Made by a program: the position numbers and the translations under genes
NCBI RefSeq assembly: GCF_001442625.1
Contig: NZ_LMZQ01000013.1
Span: 238,121-302,120 of the forward strand
DNA: 64,000 nt
Origin: Pedobacter ginsenosidimutans
Lineage (GTDB): Bacteria > Bacteroidota > Bacteroidia > Sphingobacteriales > Sphingobacteriaceae
Direction: 5' to 3'
Part shown: positions 1 through 7,279 of the stretch, piece by piece
Layout: the number at the start of each line of letters is the position of its first letter
Numbering within the stretch: position 1 is the stretch's first letter
The notes under the pieces: model-generated
The model's input: only the letters and a program-made list of their open reading frames with translations
Database searches by the model: none
What the model was told of the DNA's origin: nothing

Positions 1-438
1 GATTTAGTGAAAGCAAATGTTGCTGATGAAAATGCTGAGGTTTTAGTGATCTCTGCTAAAATTGAATCAGAAATTGCTGAACTGGATAGCTATGAAGAGC
101 GTCAGGAGTTTTTAGCTGATTTAGGCTTAACTGAATCAGGTGTAAATAAATTAATCCGCGCAGCTTATAAATTATTAAACCTTTACACCTACTTTACCGC
201 TGGTGTACAAGAAGTTAGGGCCTGGACGATTACAAAAGGTTTTACCGCGCCACAAGCTGCTGGTGTTATCCACACTGATTTCGAAAAAGGATTTATCCGT
301 GCGGAGGTAATCAAATACAACGATTTCGTAACCTTAGGTTCTGAAAATGCCTGTAAAGATGCTGGTAAATTAGGTGTTGAAGGAAAAACCTATGTAGTGG
401 AAGATGGAGACATCATGCACTTCAGGTTTAATGTTTAA
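1..438 (+). CDS. ychF: Redox-regulated ATPase YchF, C-terminal part (5' end outside window)
   Basis: This is the last 145 codons of YchF, a TRAFAC-class P-loop ATPase that binds ribosomes. The reading frame is open to base 1, so the G domain lies outside the window, and the GTG at base 7 is only an internal codon. The visible part is the end of the helical region and the C-terminal TGS domain. Diagnostic stretches are LLNLYTYFTAG, EVRAWTI, TAPQAAGVIHTDFEKGF and the terminal DGDIMHFRFNV, all typical of YchF. It ends at a TAA followed about 45 bases later by a good intrinsic terminator. Identification is secure; nothing can be said about the nucleotide-binding motifs. Confidence 0.95.
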   Translation, partial: DLVKANVADENAEVLVISAKIESEIAELDSYEERQEFLADLGLTESGVNKLIRAAYKLLNLYTYFTAGVQEVRAWTITKGFTAPQAAGVIHTDFEKGFIRAEVIKYNDFVTLGSENACKDAGKLGVEGKTYVVEDGDIMHFRFNV

Positions 439-484
439 ACCCTAAATCCCCTAAAGGAGACTTTGAAAAAGTATAATAATATAG

Positions 485-511
485 AGCCACTTGAAAGAGT
501 GGCTTTTTTTG
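485..511 (+). terminator. Intrinsic terminator after ychF
   Basis: A perfect 7-bp stem, AGCCACT and AGTGGCT, encloses a 6-base loop (TGAAAG) and is followed by seven T residues. It sits about 45 bases after the ychF stop codon on the same strand. Confidence 0.85.
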
Positions 512-562
512 TTTGAAGACTTTTTTTACCACGGAGACACAGAAAGCACGGATACCACTCAA

Positions 563-590
563 TTGTCACGCTGAGCGGAGTCGAAGCGCT
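563..590. repeat. REP-like element, GTCACGCTGAGCGGAGTCGAAG type
   Basis: The segment contains GTCACGCTGAGCGGAGTCGA, a sequence I recognise as commonly dispersed between genes in Bacteroidota. Only one copy is in this window, so the call rests on recognition rather than on copies seen here. Confidence 0.5.
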
Positions 591-639
591 TAATTAACAA
601 CAGATAATACAGATTAACACAGACAGTTAACGATGACAG

Positions 640-664
640 ATCCTGAAATAAATTCAGGATGACG
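640..664. repeat. REP-like palindrome ATCCTGAA..TTCAGGAT + GACG
   Basis: The inverted repeat ATCCTGAA/TTCAGGAT has an 8-bp stem and a 5-base AT loop and is followed by GACGA. The trailing ATGACGA also follows two other palindromes in this window, at 904-923 and near 1455-1462. Confidence 0.55.
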
Positions 665-903
665 AACGTTAGAGAACGCACAGAAAAATGGAATTATATC
701 GCTGTGCTCAGCTTAAAATACTGGCAGCTACATTGCCACTTAAACCCGATTGACAGTGAAAGCGCCTGATTCTTCATCAGGCCTTGAACAGAAAGCGGGA
801 AGAAACTTAAAATAGAGCTTCTGCAACTGCTTTCCAAAAACTGCAACCTATTAATATTAATAAATAATAAAATACATTGGTTGAGCTTGTATTTTGCATT
901 AAG

Positions 904-923
904 ATTCCCGCCTGCGCGGGAAT
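904..923. repeat. REP-like palindrome ATTCCCGC..GCGGGAAT + GACGA
   Basis: A perfect 8-bp stem, ATTCCCGC/GCGGGAAT, with a 4-base loop (CTGC), is followed by GACGA. Its minus-strand translation gives the CRHSRAGGN peptide typical of spurious ORFs over this repeat class. Confidence 0.65.
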
Positions 924-1099
924 GACGACAACTCTTTGCCATTTGTTTTTGTGATGTCAGATATTACCATCCGATACCAATAGTAAACATTTTAGAATAA
1001 AATTTATTGATCTTTTATAAAAATCAAACAGTTAGATGTTACAATCTAACTGCACATCAAAGGAAGAAGATACCACTATACAAGAATAAAGTATTTTTG

Positions 1100-1170
1100 A
1101 GTTTGGTGTCAGAATCGAACTGACTACACTGGTTTTGCAGACCAGCACACATCCATTGTGCATACCAAAC
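1100..1170 (-). tRNA. tRNA-Cys (anticodon GCA)
   Basis: On the minus strand the sequence folds as a full cloverleaf of 71 bases. The acceptor GTTTGGT pairs with ACCAAAC. The D stem is GCAC/GTGT and the anticodon stem is CTGGT/ACCAG around the loop CTGCAAA, giving anticodon GCA. The T arm is GTCAG-TTCGATT-CTGAC. The discriminator base is T, as expected for tRNA-Cys. CCA is not encoded. Confidence 0.92.
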
Positions 1171-1180
1171 AATCAGCAAT

Positions 1181-1215
1181 AAAAAAAGCCACTTATTACA
1201 TTTGTAACAAGTGGC
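1181..1215 (-). terminator. Intrinsic terminator hairpin
   Basis: GCCACTT...AAGTGGC extends inward through TTACA/TGTAA with one mismatch. Seven A residues at 1181-1187 become a U tract on minus-strand RNA. It lies between the HAD gene and tRNA-Cys and probably ends the mgtE-HAD transcript. The 1216-1470 remainder holds a GTTACT/AGTAAC mini-hairpin at 1261-1277, AT-rich sequence and the repeat listed next. Confidence 0.7.
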
Positions 1216-1420
1216 CTTTAAATCTTTTTATATTTTTTATCAGATAAATAAAGTCAACCCGTTACTTTTTGAGTAACAAAAACACGAGTTTAAACAATAT
1301 TTTTCTGTTGTATTTTTCACGGCGTAAAGATAAATATAATTTTTAATTAGCAAGTATTCTTTTTAGTAAGAGTTGCCAATTTAAAATTAGGGGCATTAAG
1401 AAATTTAAGATAGATCCCTC

Positions 1421-1465
1421 TCCCGACTTAACGTCGGGACTGCTCTTCAGTCGAGATGACGATCC
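1421..1465. repeat. REP-like element with TCCCGAC/GTCGGGA stem
   Basis: A 7-bp inverted repeat (1421-1427 and 1433-1439) is followed by CAGTCGAGATGACGATCC. It starts six bases below the HAD stop codon on the + map. On the minus strand it reads as the GTCATCTCGACTGAAG type of dispersed sequence seen in Bacteroidota. It shares the ATGACGA tail with the palindromes at 640 and 904. Confidence 0.55.
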
Positions 1466-1470
1466 ATTTA

Positions 1471-2085
1471 TTAAATCTCCAACCCATAAGCAGCCAGTTG
1501 CACTTTGGTATCTTCGTAATCGGTATGATGGATACCTCTTAAGCCTAAACCTTCGGCTACTTGCACAAAAAGCATCCGATCATCAATATATAAACTCGTT
1601 TCTACATCACTTTGCGAAATATCGATAGCAACTTTAAAAATATCGGCATCGGGTTTACGGAAATGCACAAAGCTAGAAGACACAAAGAAATCGACAAATT
1701 CGTTCAGTTTAAATGTGTTAATTCTATATTGGTTTAGCTCCCTGCCCTCATTACTGATTACAGCTACTTTAAGGTTATATTTCTTTTTTAAATCGCAGAT
1801 CAACTGAATCATTTCGGGATAAGGAAGTGATTTTTTGAACATAAATTCTTTAAAATCATCGTAGGTAAAATTCCGTTCTTCGAAGAAAACAATACGTTCT
1901 AAATATTCATCGAGGGTTAATTTACCCACCTCATAGGTATCGAAGGTAAGGTGATGGCGTTCTTCGAGGTCAACAGAGTCGAGGTTAAAAAGCACAGAAG
2001 CTTCGCCCCTTGCATGCCTATCCCAGCCATTGGTTAATAAAACGCCACCGATATCGGTAAAAAGTGTGGTAATTTTCTTTTGCAT
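1471..2085 (-). CDS. HAD-superfamily hydrolase (subfamily IA, YihX-like)
   Basis: A 204-residue haloacid dehalogenase-like phosphatase, probably cytosolic since no signal peptide is present. Motif I is LFTDIGGVL with nucleophile D11; the usual second Asp is replaced by Gly (D-x-G), as in the YihX sugar-phosphatase branch. Motif II is VISNEGR (S111), motif III is the Lys in FRKPDADIF (K144) and motif IV is YIDDR (D168/D169). Residues 15-85 would form the helical cap. It starts 9 bases after the mgtE stop, so the two are probably co-transcribed. The substrate is likely a small phosphorylated metabolite but cannot be named. Confidence 0.85.
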   Translation of the reverse strand: MQKKITTLFTDIGGVLLTNGWDRHARGEASVLFNLDSVDLEERHHLTFDTYEVGKLTLDEYLERIVFFEERNFTYDDFKEFMFKKSLPYPEMIQLICDLKKKYNLKVAVISNEGRELNQYRINTFKLNEFVDFFVSSSFVHFRKPDADIFKVAIDISQSDVETSLYIDDRMLFVQVAEGLGLRGIHHTDYEDTKVQLAAYGLEI

Positions 2086-2094
2086 GATTTAGAT

Positions 2095-3471
2095 TTAGAG
2101 TAAAACGCCTTTTAAAATTAATACAGCAACACTGAAATAGATTACAATTCCGGTAACATCAACCATAGTGGCTACAAATGGTGCTGATGAAGTTGCCGGA
2201 TCGAGTTTTAGTTTTTTCAAAATAATTGGCATCATCGAACCAATTAAACTGCCCCATAATACGATGCCAACAAGGGTAAAAAATATGGTTGCCGCAATTA
2301 AAAACCAATGCGGACCATAGTTATAGAGGTGTAACTCTTGCCAGGTTACAATGCGGACAAAGCCAATTGTGCCTAAAATGATGCCCAGCAAGGCTCCTGA
2401 AACGAGCTCGCGGCGCATTACGCGCCACCATTCGGCAATAGTTACTTCGCCTAAGGCCATGGCCTGGATAATTAAGGTTGAGGCCTGAGAACCGCTATTA
2501 CCGCCGCTACTCATAATTAATGGAATAAAAAGCGAAAGTACCACAGCTTTTTCGAGTTCGATTTCGAAGTGCTGCATGGCTGTTGCGGTTAACATTTCGC
2601 CTAAAAAGAGGACGATTAACCAACCTGCTCGTTTTTTAACCAGTTTTAGGATCGGGATATCGAGATAAGGTTCGTCCAAAGCCTCAGTACCCCCAATTTT
2701 GTGCATATCTTCGGTGTATTCTTCGTTGGCAATCCACAGGATATCATCAACGGTAACAATACCTAAAAGAATGTTATTTTCATCTACTACAGGTAAAGCC
2801 ACACGGTTGTTCATCCTGAAAATATTGATTGCATCTTCCTGAGGATCGTTAGCTTTTAGGGCAATAAAACGTTTATCGGTAAGTTCGCCAATAATTGCTT
2901 CAGGATCGGCCAGTAAAACCTCACGGATCCTGATATCATCCAACAGTACTCCTTCTTTATCGATCACATACACCACATCGATGGTTTCGGAGTTTTTTCC
3001 GTAGCGTCTGATGTGCGCCAAAACCCTTGTGATAGACCATTCGGGCTTTACAGCGATGTAATCGGGCGTCATTAAACGGCCAATACTATCTTCTTTGTAG
3101 CCTAAAAGTGCAAGCGATTCTTTACGTTCTTCGGGTGGTAAAAGCGTAATCATTTTTTTTACCACATCGCCTTTTAATTCGCTAAAAAGTGCGGTACGGT
3201 CATCTGGTGGCAGATCTTTGATGATCTGATTCAATTTATTGCCCGAAAGTTTTTTGATGATCCGCTCCTGGGTAGGAAAATCCAGAATCCTAAAAACGTT
3301 TACTGCTCTATTGAGGGATAAGGTTTCTATAAATTTAGCTGCATGTTGTGGAAGTTCGTCAATCAGTTCTTCAACATCCGAAATATTCAGTTGATCGAGA
3401 TATTGCTTTAAAGCCTTATCATTTTCTTTTTCAAGCAGTTCCTGAATCTCTTCCACAACCAATTCTTCCAT
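2095..3471 (-). CDS. mgtE: Magnesium transporter MgtE
   Basis: A 458-residue inner-membrane Mg2+ channel of the MgtE/SLC41 family. The N-terminal helical MgtE_N domain occupies roughly residues 1-130 (DLPPDDRTALFSEL, LLPPEERKESLALLGY). Two CBS domains follow at about 130-255 (IGRLMTPDYIAVKP, VALPVVDENNILLGIVTVDD). Five membrane segments fill the C-terminal 190 residues (FIPLIMSSGGNSGSQASTL is the conserved pore region). Length matches the family. I chose the ATG at 3471; a longer reading starts from a TTG nine bases upstream and adds only MCF. No Mg2+ leader element was recognised upstream. Confidence 0.93.
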   Translation of the reverse strand: MEELVVEEIQELLEKENDKALKQYLDQLNISDVEELIDELPQHAAKFIETLSLNRAVNVFRILDFPTQERIIKKLSGNKLNQIIKDLPPDDRTALFSELKGDVVKKMITLLPPEERKESLALLGYKEDSIGRLMTPDYIAVKPEWSITRVLAHIRRYGKNSETIDVVYVIDKEGVLLDDIRIREVLLADPEAIIGELTDKRFIALKANDPQEDAINIFRMNNRVALPVVDENNILLGIVTVDDILWIANEEYTEDMHKIGGTEALDEPYLDIPILKLVKKRAGWLIVLFLGEMLTATAMQHFEIELEKAVVLSLFIPLIMSSGGNSGSQASTLIIQAMALGEVTIAEWWRVMRRELVSGALLGIILGTIGFVRIVTWQELHLYNYGPHWFLIAATIFFTLVGIVLWGSLIGSMMPIILKKLKLDPATSSAPFVATMVDVTGIVIYFSVAVLILKGVLL

Positions 3472-3749
3472 AAAACACAATCTAATTTATTACATGCCTA
3501 AACCTCTATTAACGGTTCGCAAAGGTGCATTTTTATTTCTTAAAAAGCCAATAGTGTAGGTTTAAAATTAGCCAGAAAGGCTTCTTAAATTAAAAATAAT
3601 GGGAAATAAACTCAACATACAAGCTTGCAGGTTTATGATTTAATCATTTTTTAACATAAAAGATATCTCAATAGCAGGAAGTTAATTTTGACAACAATTT
3701 ACAGATTAAAAATAGGCTTGTTTTTTTAATGAAATGATTTTGATTTTTC

Positions 3750-3757
3750 TATATTTG
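3750..3757 (+). promoter_or_regulatory. -7 promoter element of tRNA-Arg
   Basis: TATATTTG is an exact match to the Bacteroidota -7 consensus TAnnTTTG and ends 9 bases before the tRNA 5' end. A clear TTTG -33 box at the usual 19-21 base spacing is not seen. Confidence 0.6.
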
Positions 3758-3766
3758 CAGCCTTAT

Positions 3767-3838
3767 GCTCCCGTAGTTCAATGGATAGAATTATGGTTTC
3801 CGGTACCATCGATATGAGTTCGAATCTCGTCGGGAGCA
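3767..3838 (+). tRNA. tRNA-Arg (anticodon CCG)
   Basis: A 72-base cloverleaf. The acceptor is GCTCCCG/CGGGAGC with discriminator A and the D stem is GTTC/GAAT. The anticodon stem ATGGT/ACCAT surrounds TTCCGGT, giving anticodon CCG. The T arm ends ..GAG-TTCGAAT-CTC.. CCA is not encoded. A terminator follows directly. Confidence 0.93.
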
Positions 3839-3841
3839 CTT

Positions 3842-3879
3842 AAGGAAACAGCACACCTTTGTTGTTTCCTTTTTTTTTT
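3842..3879 (+). terminator. Intrinsic terminator after tRNA-Arg
   Basis: AAGGAAACA pairs with TGTTTCCTT (9 bp) around a 12-base loop, followed by a run of about ten T residues. It begins four bases after the tRNA. Confidence 0.85.
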
Positions 3880-4261
3880 CGCAATAAAATCCTGGAGCAC
3901 AAACCTTTACAACATCAGATTATGTTCAACTTCTGCTCAAAAACCTATTGAACCATATTTAAGATCGGTTCAAAAAAATATATCTACTATGGAATTATCT
4001 AGATTATAAAGGGTTCGGGTATTTGACAAAGAAGCTTATGCTTTAACGATTTCAAAAGGTAGCTGGCCTTTATTATACTCTTCTTTTATTTCTGAATGGC
4101 ACCTGCGATTTATAGTAGTCATTACAAGAAGTATTAGAAAATCAAGGGAATTGTTTTTGACAGCTGAATTTATTCTGCTTGAGGTACTTGTATAAAACTG
4201 CATATTTATGATTTACGTATGGTGTAAAATTCTAATTAATTTTAGCGCAGAAAGTAGTTAG
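3880..4261. other. Intergenic, no recognisable feature
   Basis: AT-rich sequence with no open frame of useful length on either strand and no clear hairpin. It adjoins the decayed AraC gene and may itself be decayed coding sequence, but I could not assign any of it. Confidence 0.4.
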
Positions 4262-4533
4262 ATCAGTTAAAAGACTGGGAATACTCAAATCCAAACTAAT
4301 AGGCAATCTCACTAATGTTTAGGTTTGTTGTAGAAAGCAAAACTTTAGCCGCTTCAATAATATGGTTATAAATATATTGCAGGGCACTTTGTCGGTGAGG
4401 TTACCTAACATATCACTTAAATAATTGGCAGAAAGATGAAGGTCATCTGCCAGTAGTTTAACACTGGGAACGAGGTGACCGCCTTCTTTTCATTTTCAAA
4501 ATATCCGGTCAGAATTTGTTCTAATCTTAATAA
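4262..4533 (-). pseudogene. AraC-family regulator, degraded C-terminal fragment
   Basis: On the minus strand three consecutive frame segments together spell the C-terminal DNA-binding domain of a Bacteroidota AraC-type regulator. The order is LRLEQILTGYFENEKK, then VKLLADDLHLSANYLSDM, then QYIYNHIIEAAKVLLSTTNL with ISEIAY-stop-FGFEYSQSFN. They are separated by two frameshifts, near 4480 and near 4381. The last segment carries an in-frame TAG within the recognition helix. No start or N-terminal sensor domain remains. It lies just downstream of nagB and could be the relic of an older regulator of this region; that role is inference. Confidence 0.85.
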
Positions 4534-4544
4534 ATATTAAACGC

Positions 4545-5306
4545 CTAAAGGATATATTTTGCACTTTCTGTATCCAGAAAAACAACAGCCCCCTCATGGT
4601 TTCTCAAGATCGTTGAAGGACATGCTGTATCTACAGGCATGGTAAAGGTATTTAATACTGCCTGTGCTTTGGTTTTGCCAGGAACCACACAATTAATTAC
4701 TGCCGCATTGATTAATACAGGAATAGTGAGGGTTAGGGCCTGTGTTGGCACCAGATCTAAAGAAGCAAAGCAACCATCGTTAACCTGCTGTTGCCTACAA
4801 GCGAGCTCTAGTTCAACAACTTTTACTTTTTTACGATCATTAAAGTCGGCCACTGGCGGATCATTGAAAGCCAGGTGTCCATTTTCTCCGATTCCCATAC
4901 AAACAATATCAATGGGAAAACTTTCCAACAATCTGGAATAACGCGAGCACTCTCCTTCGATATCTGCCACATTTCCATTAAGGTAATGAACTGATTTAAA
5001 ATTAAATTTATTAAAGATCCTTTCTTTTAAGAAGTTGCCAAAACGTTGGGGCGCATCATCATCCAGGTTGATATATTCGTCCATATGGAATGCATTAACT
5101 TGCTGCCAAGGAATATTCTCATAAAAAAGTGCCTTTAAAAACTCATTCTGTGAAGGTGCGGCAGCAAATATGATATTTACTACGCTTTTTCGTTTTAATA
5201 CCGATTCTATTGCGATAGAGAGGCGGTTTGCAGCGGCCTCTCCCATTGATTTTCTCGATTCATAAATCCTGACTTCAGGAAATTTAGCGAAATTTGATGT
5301 TAACAT
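4545..5306 (-). CDS. nagB: Glucosamine-6-phosphate deaminase (NagB-like)
   Basis: A 253-residue cytosolic protein of the glucosamine-6-phosphate isomerase/deaminase family, expected to convert GlcN-6-P to fructose-6-phosphate and ammonia. The family signatures are FHMDEYINL (D76/E77) and GIGENGHLAFNDPP (H144). The Glu that follows the His in the E. coli enzyme is Asp here (D149). The N-terminal phosphate loop reads FAAAPSQNEF rather than the classical ATGSTP type, so this is a divergent branch. It is the last gene of the susC-to-nagB operon, 47 bases after the CBM9-like gene. The adjacent nagA makes the NagB role likely; a sugar-phosphate isomerase of related specificity is the alternative. 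Confidence 0.85.
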   Translation of the reverse strand: MLTSNFAKFPEVRIYESRKSMGEAAANRLSIAIESVLKRKSVVNIIFAAAPSQNEFLKALFYENIPWQQVNAFHMDEYINLDDDAPQRFGNFLKERIFNKFNFKSVHYLNGNVADIEGECSRYSRLLESFPIDIVCMGIGENGHLAFNDPPVADFNDRKKVKVVELELACRQQQVNDGCFASLDLVPTQALTLTIPVLINAAVINCVVPGKTKAQAVLNTFTMPVDTACPSTILRNHEGAVVFLDTESAKYIL

Positions 5307-5353
5307 TTGGTTTTAATTAATCTTGCCGTTAAAAAATCTGTTCTGCTGTCGGA

Positions 5354-5995
5354 TCAGACGAAATCAAGCCTTCCGAAAAAGTCTTTTTGGTGAAAATCAG
5401 GATGCTCAGCCTCGATCATGTTCCAGCATAAGTAATGTGGTTCAGGAAGCGAATCGCCACATTTGTAAAAATTTCCGCTCGCTTTGCGATTCTTAAAGGA
5501 AACATCCACATTAAAGCAAAAGGTTTCATTCGGAATAACCAGTGTCATTTCCCAGCTGAACAGTTTCTGCCCATTTTCAACCGTGCTGTAAATGGCCGTA
5601 TGTGAACGGATATTTGCAATTAGACTTTCTGCAATCAGTGCGCGTTGATCGCGCTCGCTTCCGTAACCGATTTTACATACACCAAGGCAGTTAAACTCCA
5701 TGTTGTAATAACTTCCATGGTTATCGAGTGCAAGAAAAAATTCAACGCAACTGTCTTTATGTATATCACCGTTAATATCCGAGCTTGCACTCAGATAAGG
5801 CTCTGAAATCTGGTATTGCAATAGAATAGCATTATCGTTATACGCAATAACGCAATCGGCCTTAACCGCTGCCAAAAATTTTGGCCAAGGGTTGCTGTTG
5901 ATTGCCAGTTTTGGAAAATGTTTTAACTGCCTGGCCAAACAGCTCATATCTGAACTATCCTGAATAGGCAAATAAGGTACTTCAATTGTTTTCAA
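5354..5995 (-). CDS. CBM9-like carbohydrate-binding protein
   Basis: A 213-residue protein built from one family-9-type carbohydrate-binding (DOMON-like) beta-sandwich. Recognisable stretches are AYNDNAILLQYQISE, KDSCVEFFLALDN, YYNMEFNCLGVCKIGYG and PHYLCWNMIEAEHPDFHQKDFFGRLDF at the end. No signal peptide or lipobox is present, so it is predicted to stay in the cytoplasm, which is unusual for a carbohydrate-binding module. It lies between nagA and nagB in the operon. A role in handling intracellular amino sugars is only suggested by context. Confidence 0.75.
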   Translation of the reverse strand: MKTIEVPYLPIQDSSDMSCLARQLKHFPKLAINSNPWPKFLAAVKADCVIAYNDNAILLQYQISEPYLSASSDINGDIHKDSCVEFFLALDNHGSYYNMEFNCLGVCKIGYGSERDQRALIAESLIANIRSHTAIYSTVENGQKLFSWEMTLVIPNETFCFNVDVSFKNRKASGNFYKCGDSLPEPHYLCWNMIEAEHPDFHQKDFFGRLDFV

Positions 5996-6048
5996 AGAGT
6001 AGGGTTTTGTTTGGTGGATATAAAAATGCTTATCCTGTTTATTGTAAA

Positions 6049-7257
6049 TTAATGATGAGTAAGGAGGTGGCTTCTCTTTTTACCATAAACAAGATTGCCT
6101 CTGATGATGGTTTTTTCTACGTTGATCTGATGATCAAAAATTACAATATCTGCATCTGCACCTAGCTGAATTGATCCTTTCTGTTTACCAATCCCCAGAA
6201 TTTCTGCTGGAGTACGAGTCGCCATCCTAACCGCATCCATGAGCGGTATTTGGGCAAGATTGATCATATTCCTCACCAATTGATCGGCAGTAGCCACACT
6301 ACCTGCGAACGAACTCCGGTCAGGCAATTTTGCCACACCATCTTCGATAACCACTTTCATGCCATCGTGCATACTGCCCAAAATACTTTCACCATCAGGC
6401 ATACTCGCACCCCGCATGGCATCTGTAATCAGCGCGGTATGTCCAGGACCTTTAATTTTGTAAACCAATTTTAAAAGTGGTGCAGGCAGATGCGATCCAT
6501 CTGCAATAATTTCTACTGTCATTTCGTCAATCAGATAAGCACTTTCAACTACTCCGGCATAACGGTAAGCGTTTCTTCTCGATACGCCCGACATGCAGGA
6601 ATAAAAATGGGTAGCATGGGTAAAACCATTTTCGTATGCCTGTACCACTTCTTCATAAATGGCATCGGTGTGCGCAATGGCGGGTAAAATATTTTTGCTT
6701 CTCAGGTAGCTTCCAAAGGCCAATGCACCTTTCAATTCAGGAGCAGCACTCCATCGTTTAATGAAAACGGCACTTTCTACCAGTTCTTTGTATTCGGCAG
6801 GGTCAGGATTGCGGATATAGCGCTCATCCTGTGCCCCTTTTTGCTTGACATTAAAATATGGGCCTTCGATATGAAGTCCAACAAATGAAGCACCCATTGT
6901 ATTTTTGCTGTTGGCAATTTCATAAATGGAAAGAGTATTTAAAAGATCCTGTTTTTCGCAGCTTAAAGTGGTTGGCATCAAAGCTGTAGTGCCATAGGCC
7001 GCATGTGTCTGTGCAACACCTAAAAAAGCCTCTATGGTATTATCCATAAAATCGAAACCGCCACCGCCGTGCACATGCATATCAATAAAGCCCGGCGAGA
7101 TATACTTTCCGCTTGCATCTATTGCTTCTGCCCCGCTTATATCCGGATTTCCGTTACCTACCTCAACAATAATCCCATCGCGGATAACGACTGTACCATC
7201 TTTGATCAATCCTTGCGGAGTGATGATATTTCCGTTAAAAATCTTTAAATAACCCAT
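6049..7257 (-). CDS. nagA: N-acetylglucosamine-6-phosphate deacetylase
   Basis: A 402-residue amidohydrolase that removes acetate from GlcNAc-6-phosphate in the cytoplasm. The metal site residues are visible: HVHGGGGFD (H61, H63), HIEGPYF (E131), AIAHTDA (H196) and THATHFYSCMSG (H217). The catalytic Asp is in LITDAM (D279), and ADGSHLP (H256) is the substrate-binding segment. Length fits the family. It follows the 705-residue chitinase gene by 22 bases and precedes the CBM9-like gene, so it belongs to the LacI-controlled operon. Together with nagB it completes the cytosolic half of GlcNAc catabolism. Confidence 0.95.
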   Translation of the reverse strand: MGYLKIFNGNIITPQGLIKDGTVVIRDGIIVEVGNGNPDISGAEAIDASGKYISPGFIDMHVHGGGGFDFMDNTIEAFLGVAQTHAAYGTTALMPTTLSCEKQDLLNTLSIYEIANSKNTMGASFVGLHIEGPYFNVKQKGAQDERYIRNPDPAEYKELVESAVFIKRWSAAPELKGALAFGSYLRSKNILPAIAHTDAIYEEVVQAYENGFTHATHFYSCMSGVSRRNAYRYAGVVESAYLIDEMTVEIIADGSHLPAPLLKLVYKIKGPGHTALITDAMRGASMPDGESILGSMHDGMKVVIEDGVAKLPDRSSFAGSVATADQLVRNMINLAQIPLMDAVRMATRTPAEILGIGKQKGSIQLGADADIVIFDHQINVEKTIIRGNLVYGKKRSHLLTHH

Positions 7258-7279
7258 TTTCTAAAATTATTTATAGCTG

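Larger units (their letters stand above)
439..1099. other. Intergenic region rich in REP-like repeats
   Basis: There is no credible gene between ychF and tRNA-Cys. The stretch carries the ychF terminator and three different palindromic or REP-like elements, listed separately. It also has a degenerate 'CCACGGAGACACAGAAAGCACGG' type segment near 530-552 and a hairpin GCCTGAT/ATCAGGC near 766-784. The only longer ORF, on the minus strand, reads through one of these palindromes and is rejected as a gene. Confidence 0.6.

Noticed and set aside
694..942. Minus-strand 82-codon ORF (MAKSCRHSRAGGN...)
   Set aside because: It is read across the REP-like palindrome at 904-923; the CRHSRAGGN peptide is a known sign of spurious ORFs over this repeat, and no start signal or family is evident.
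4639..4941. Plus-strand 100-codon ORF opposite nagB
   Set aside because: Shadow of nagB with no family features.
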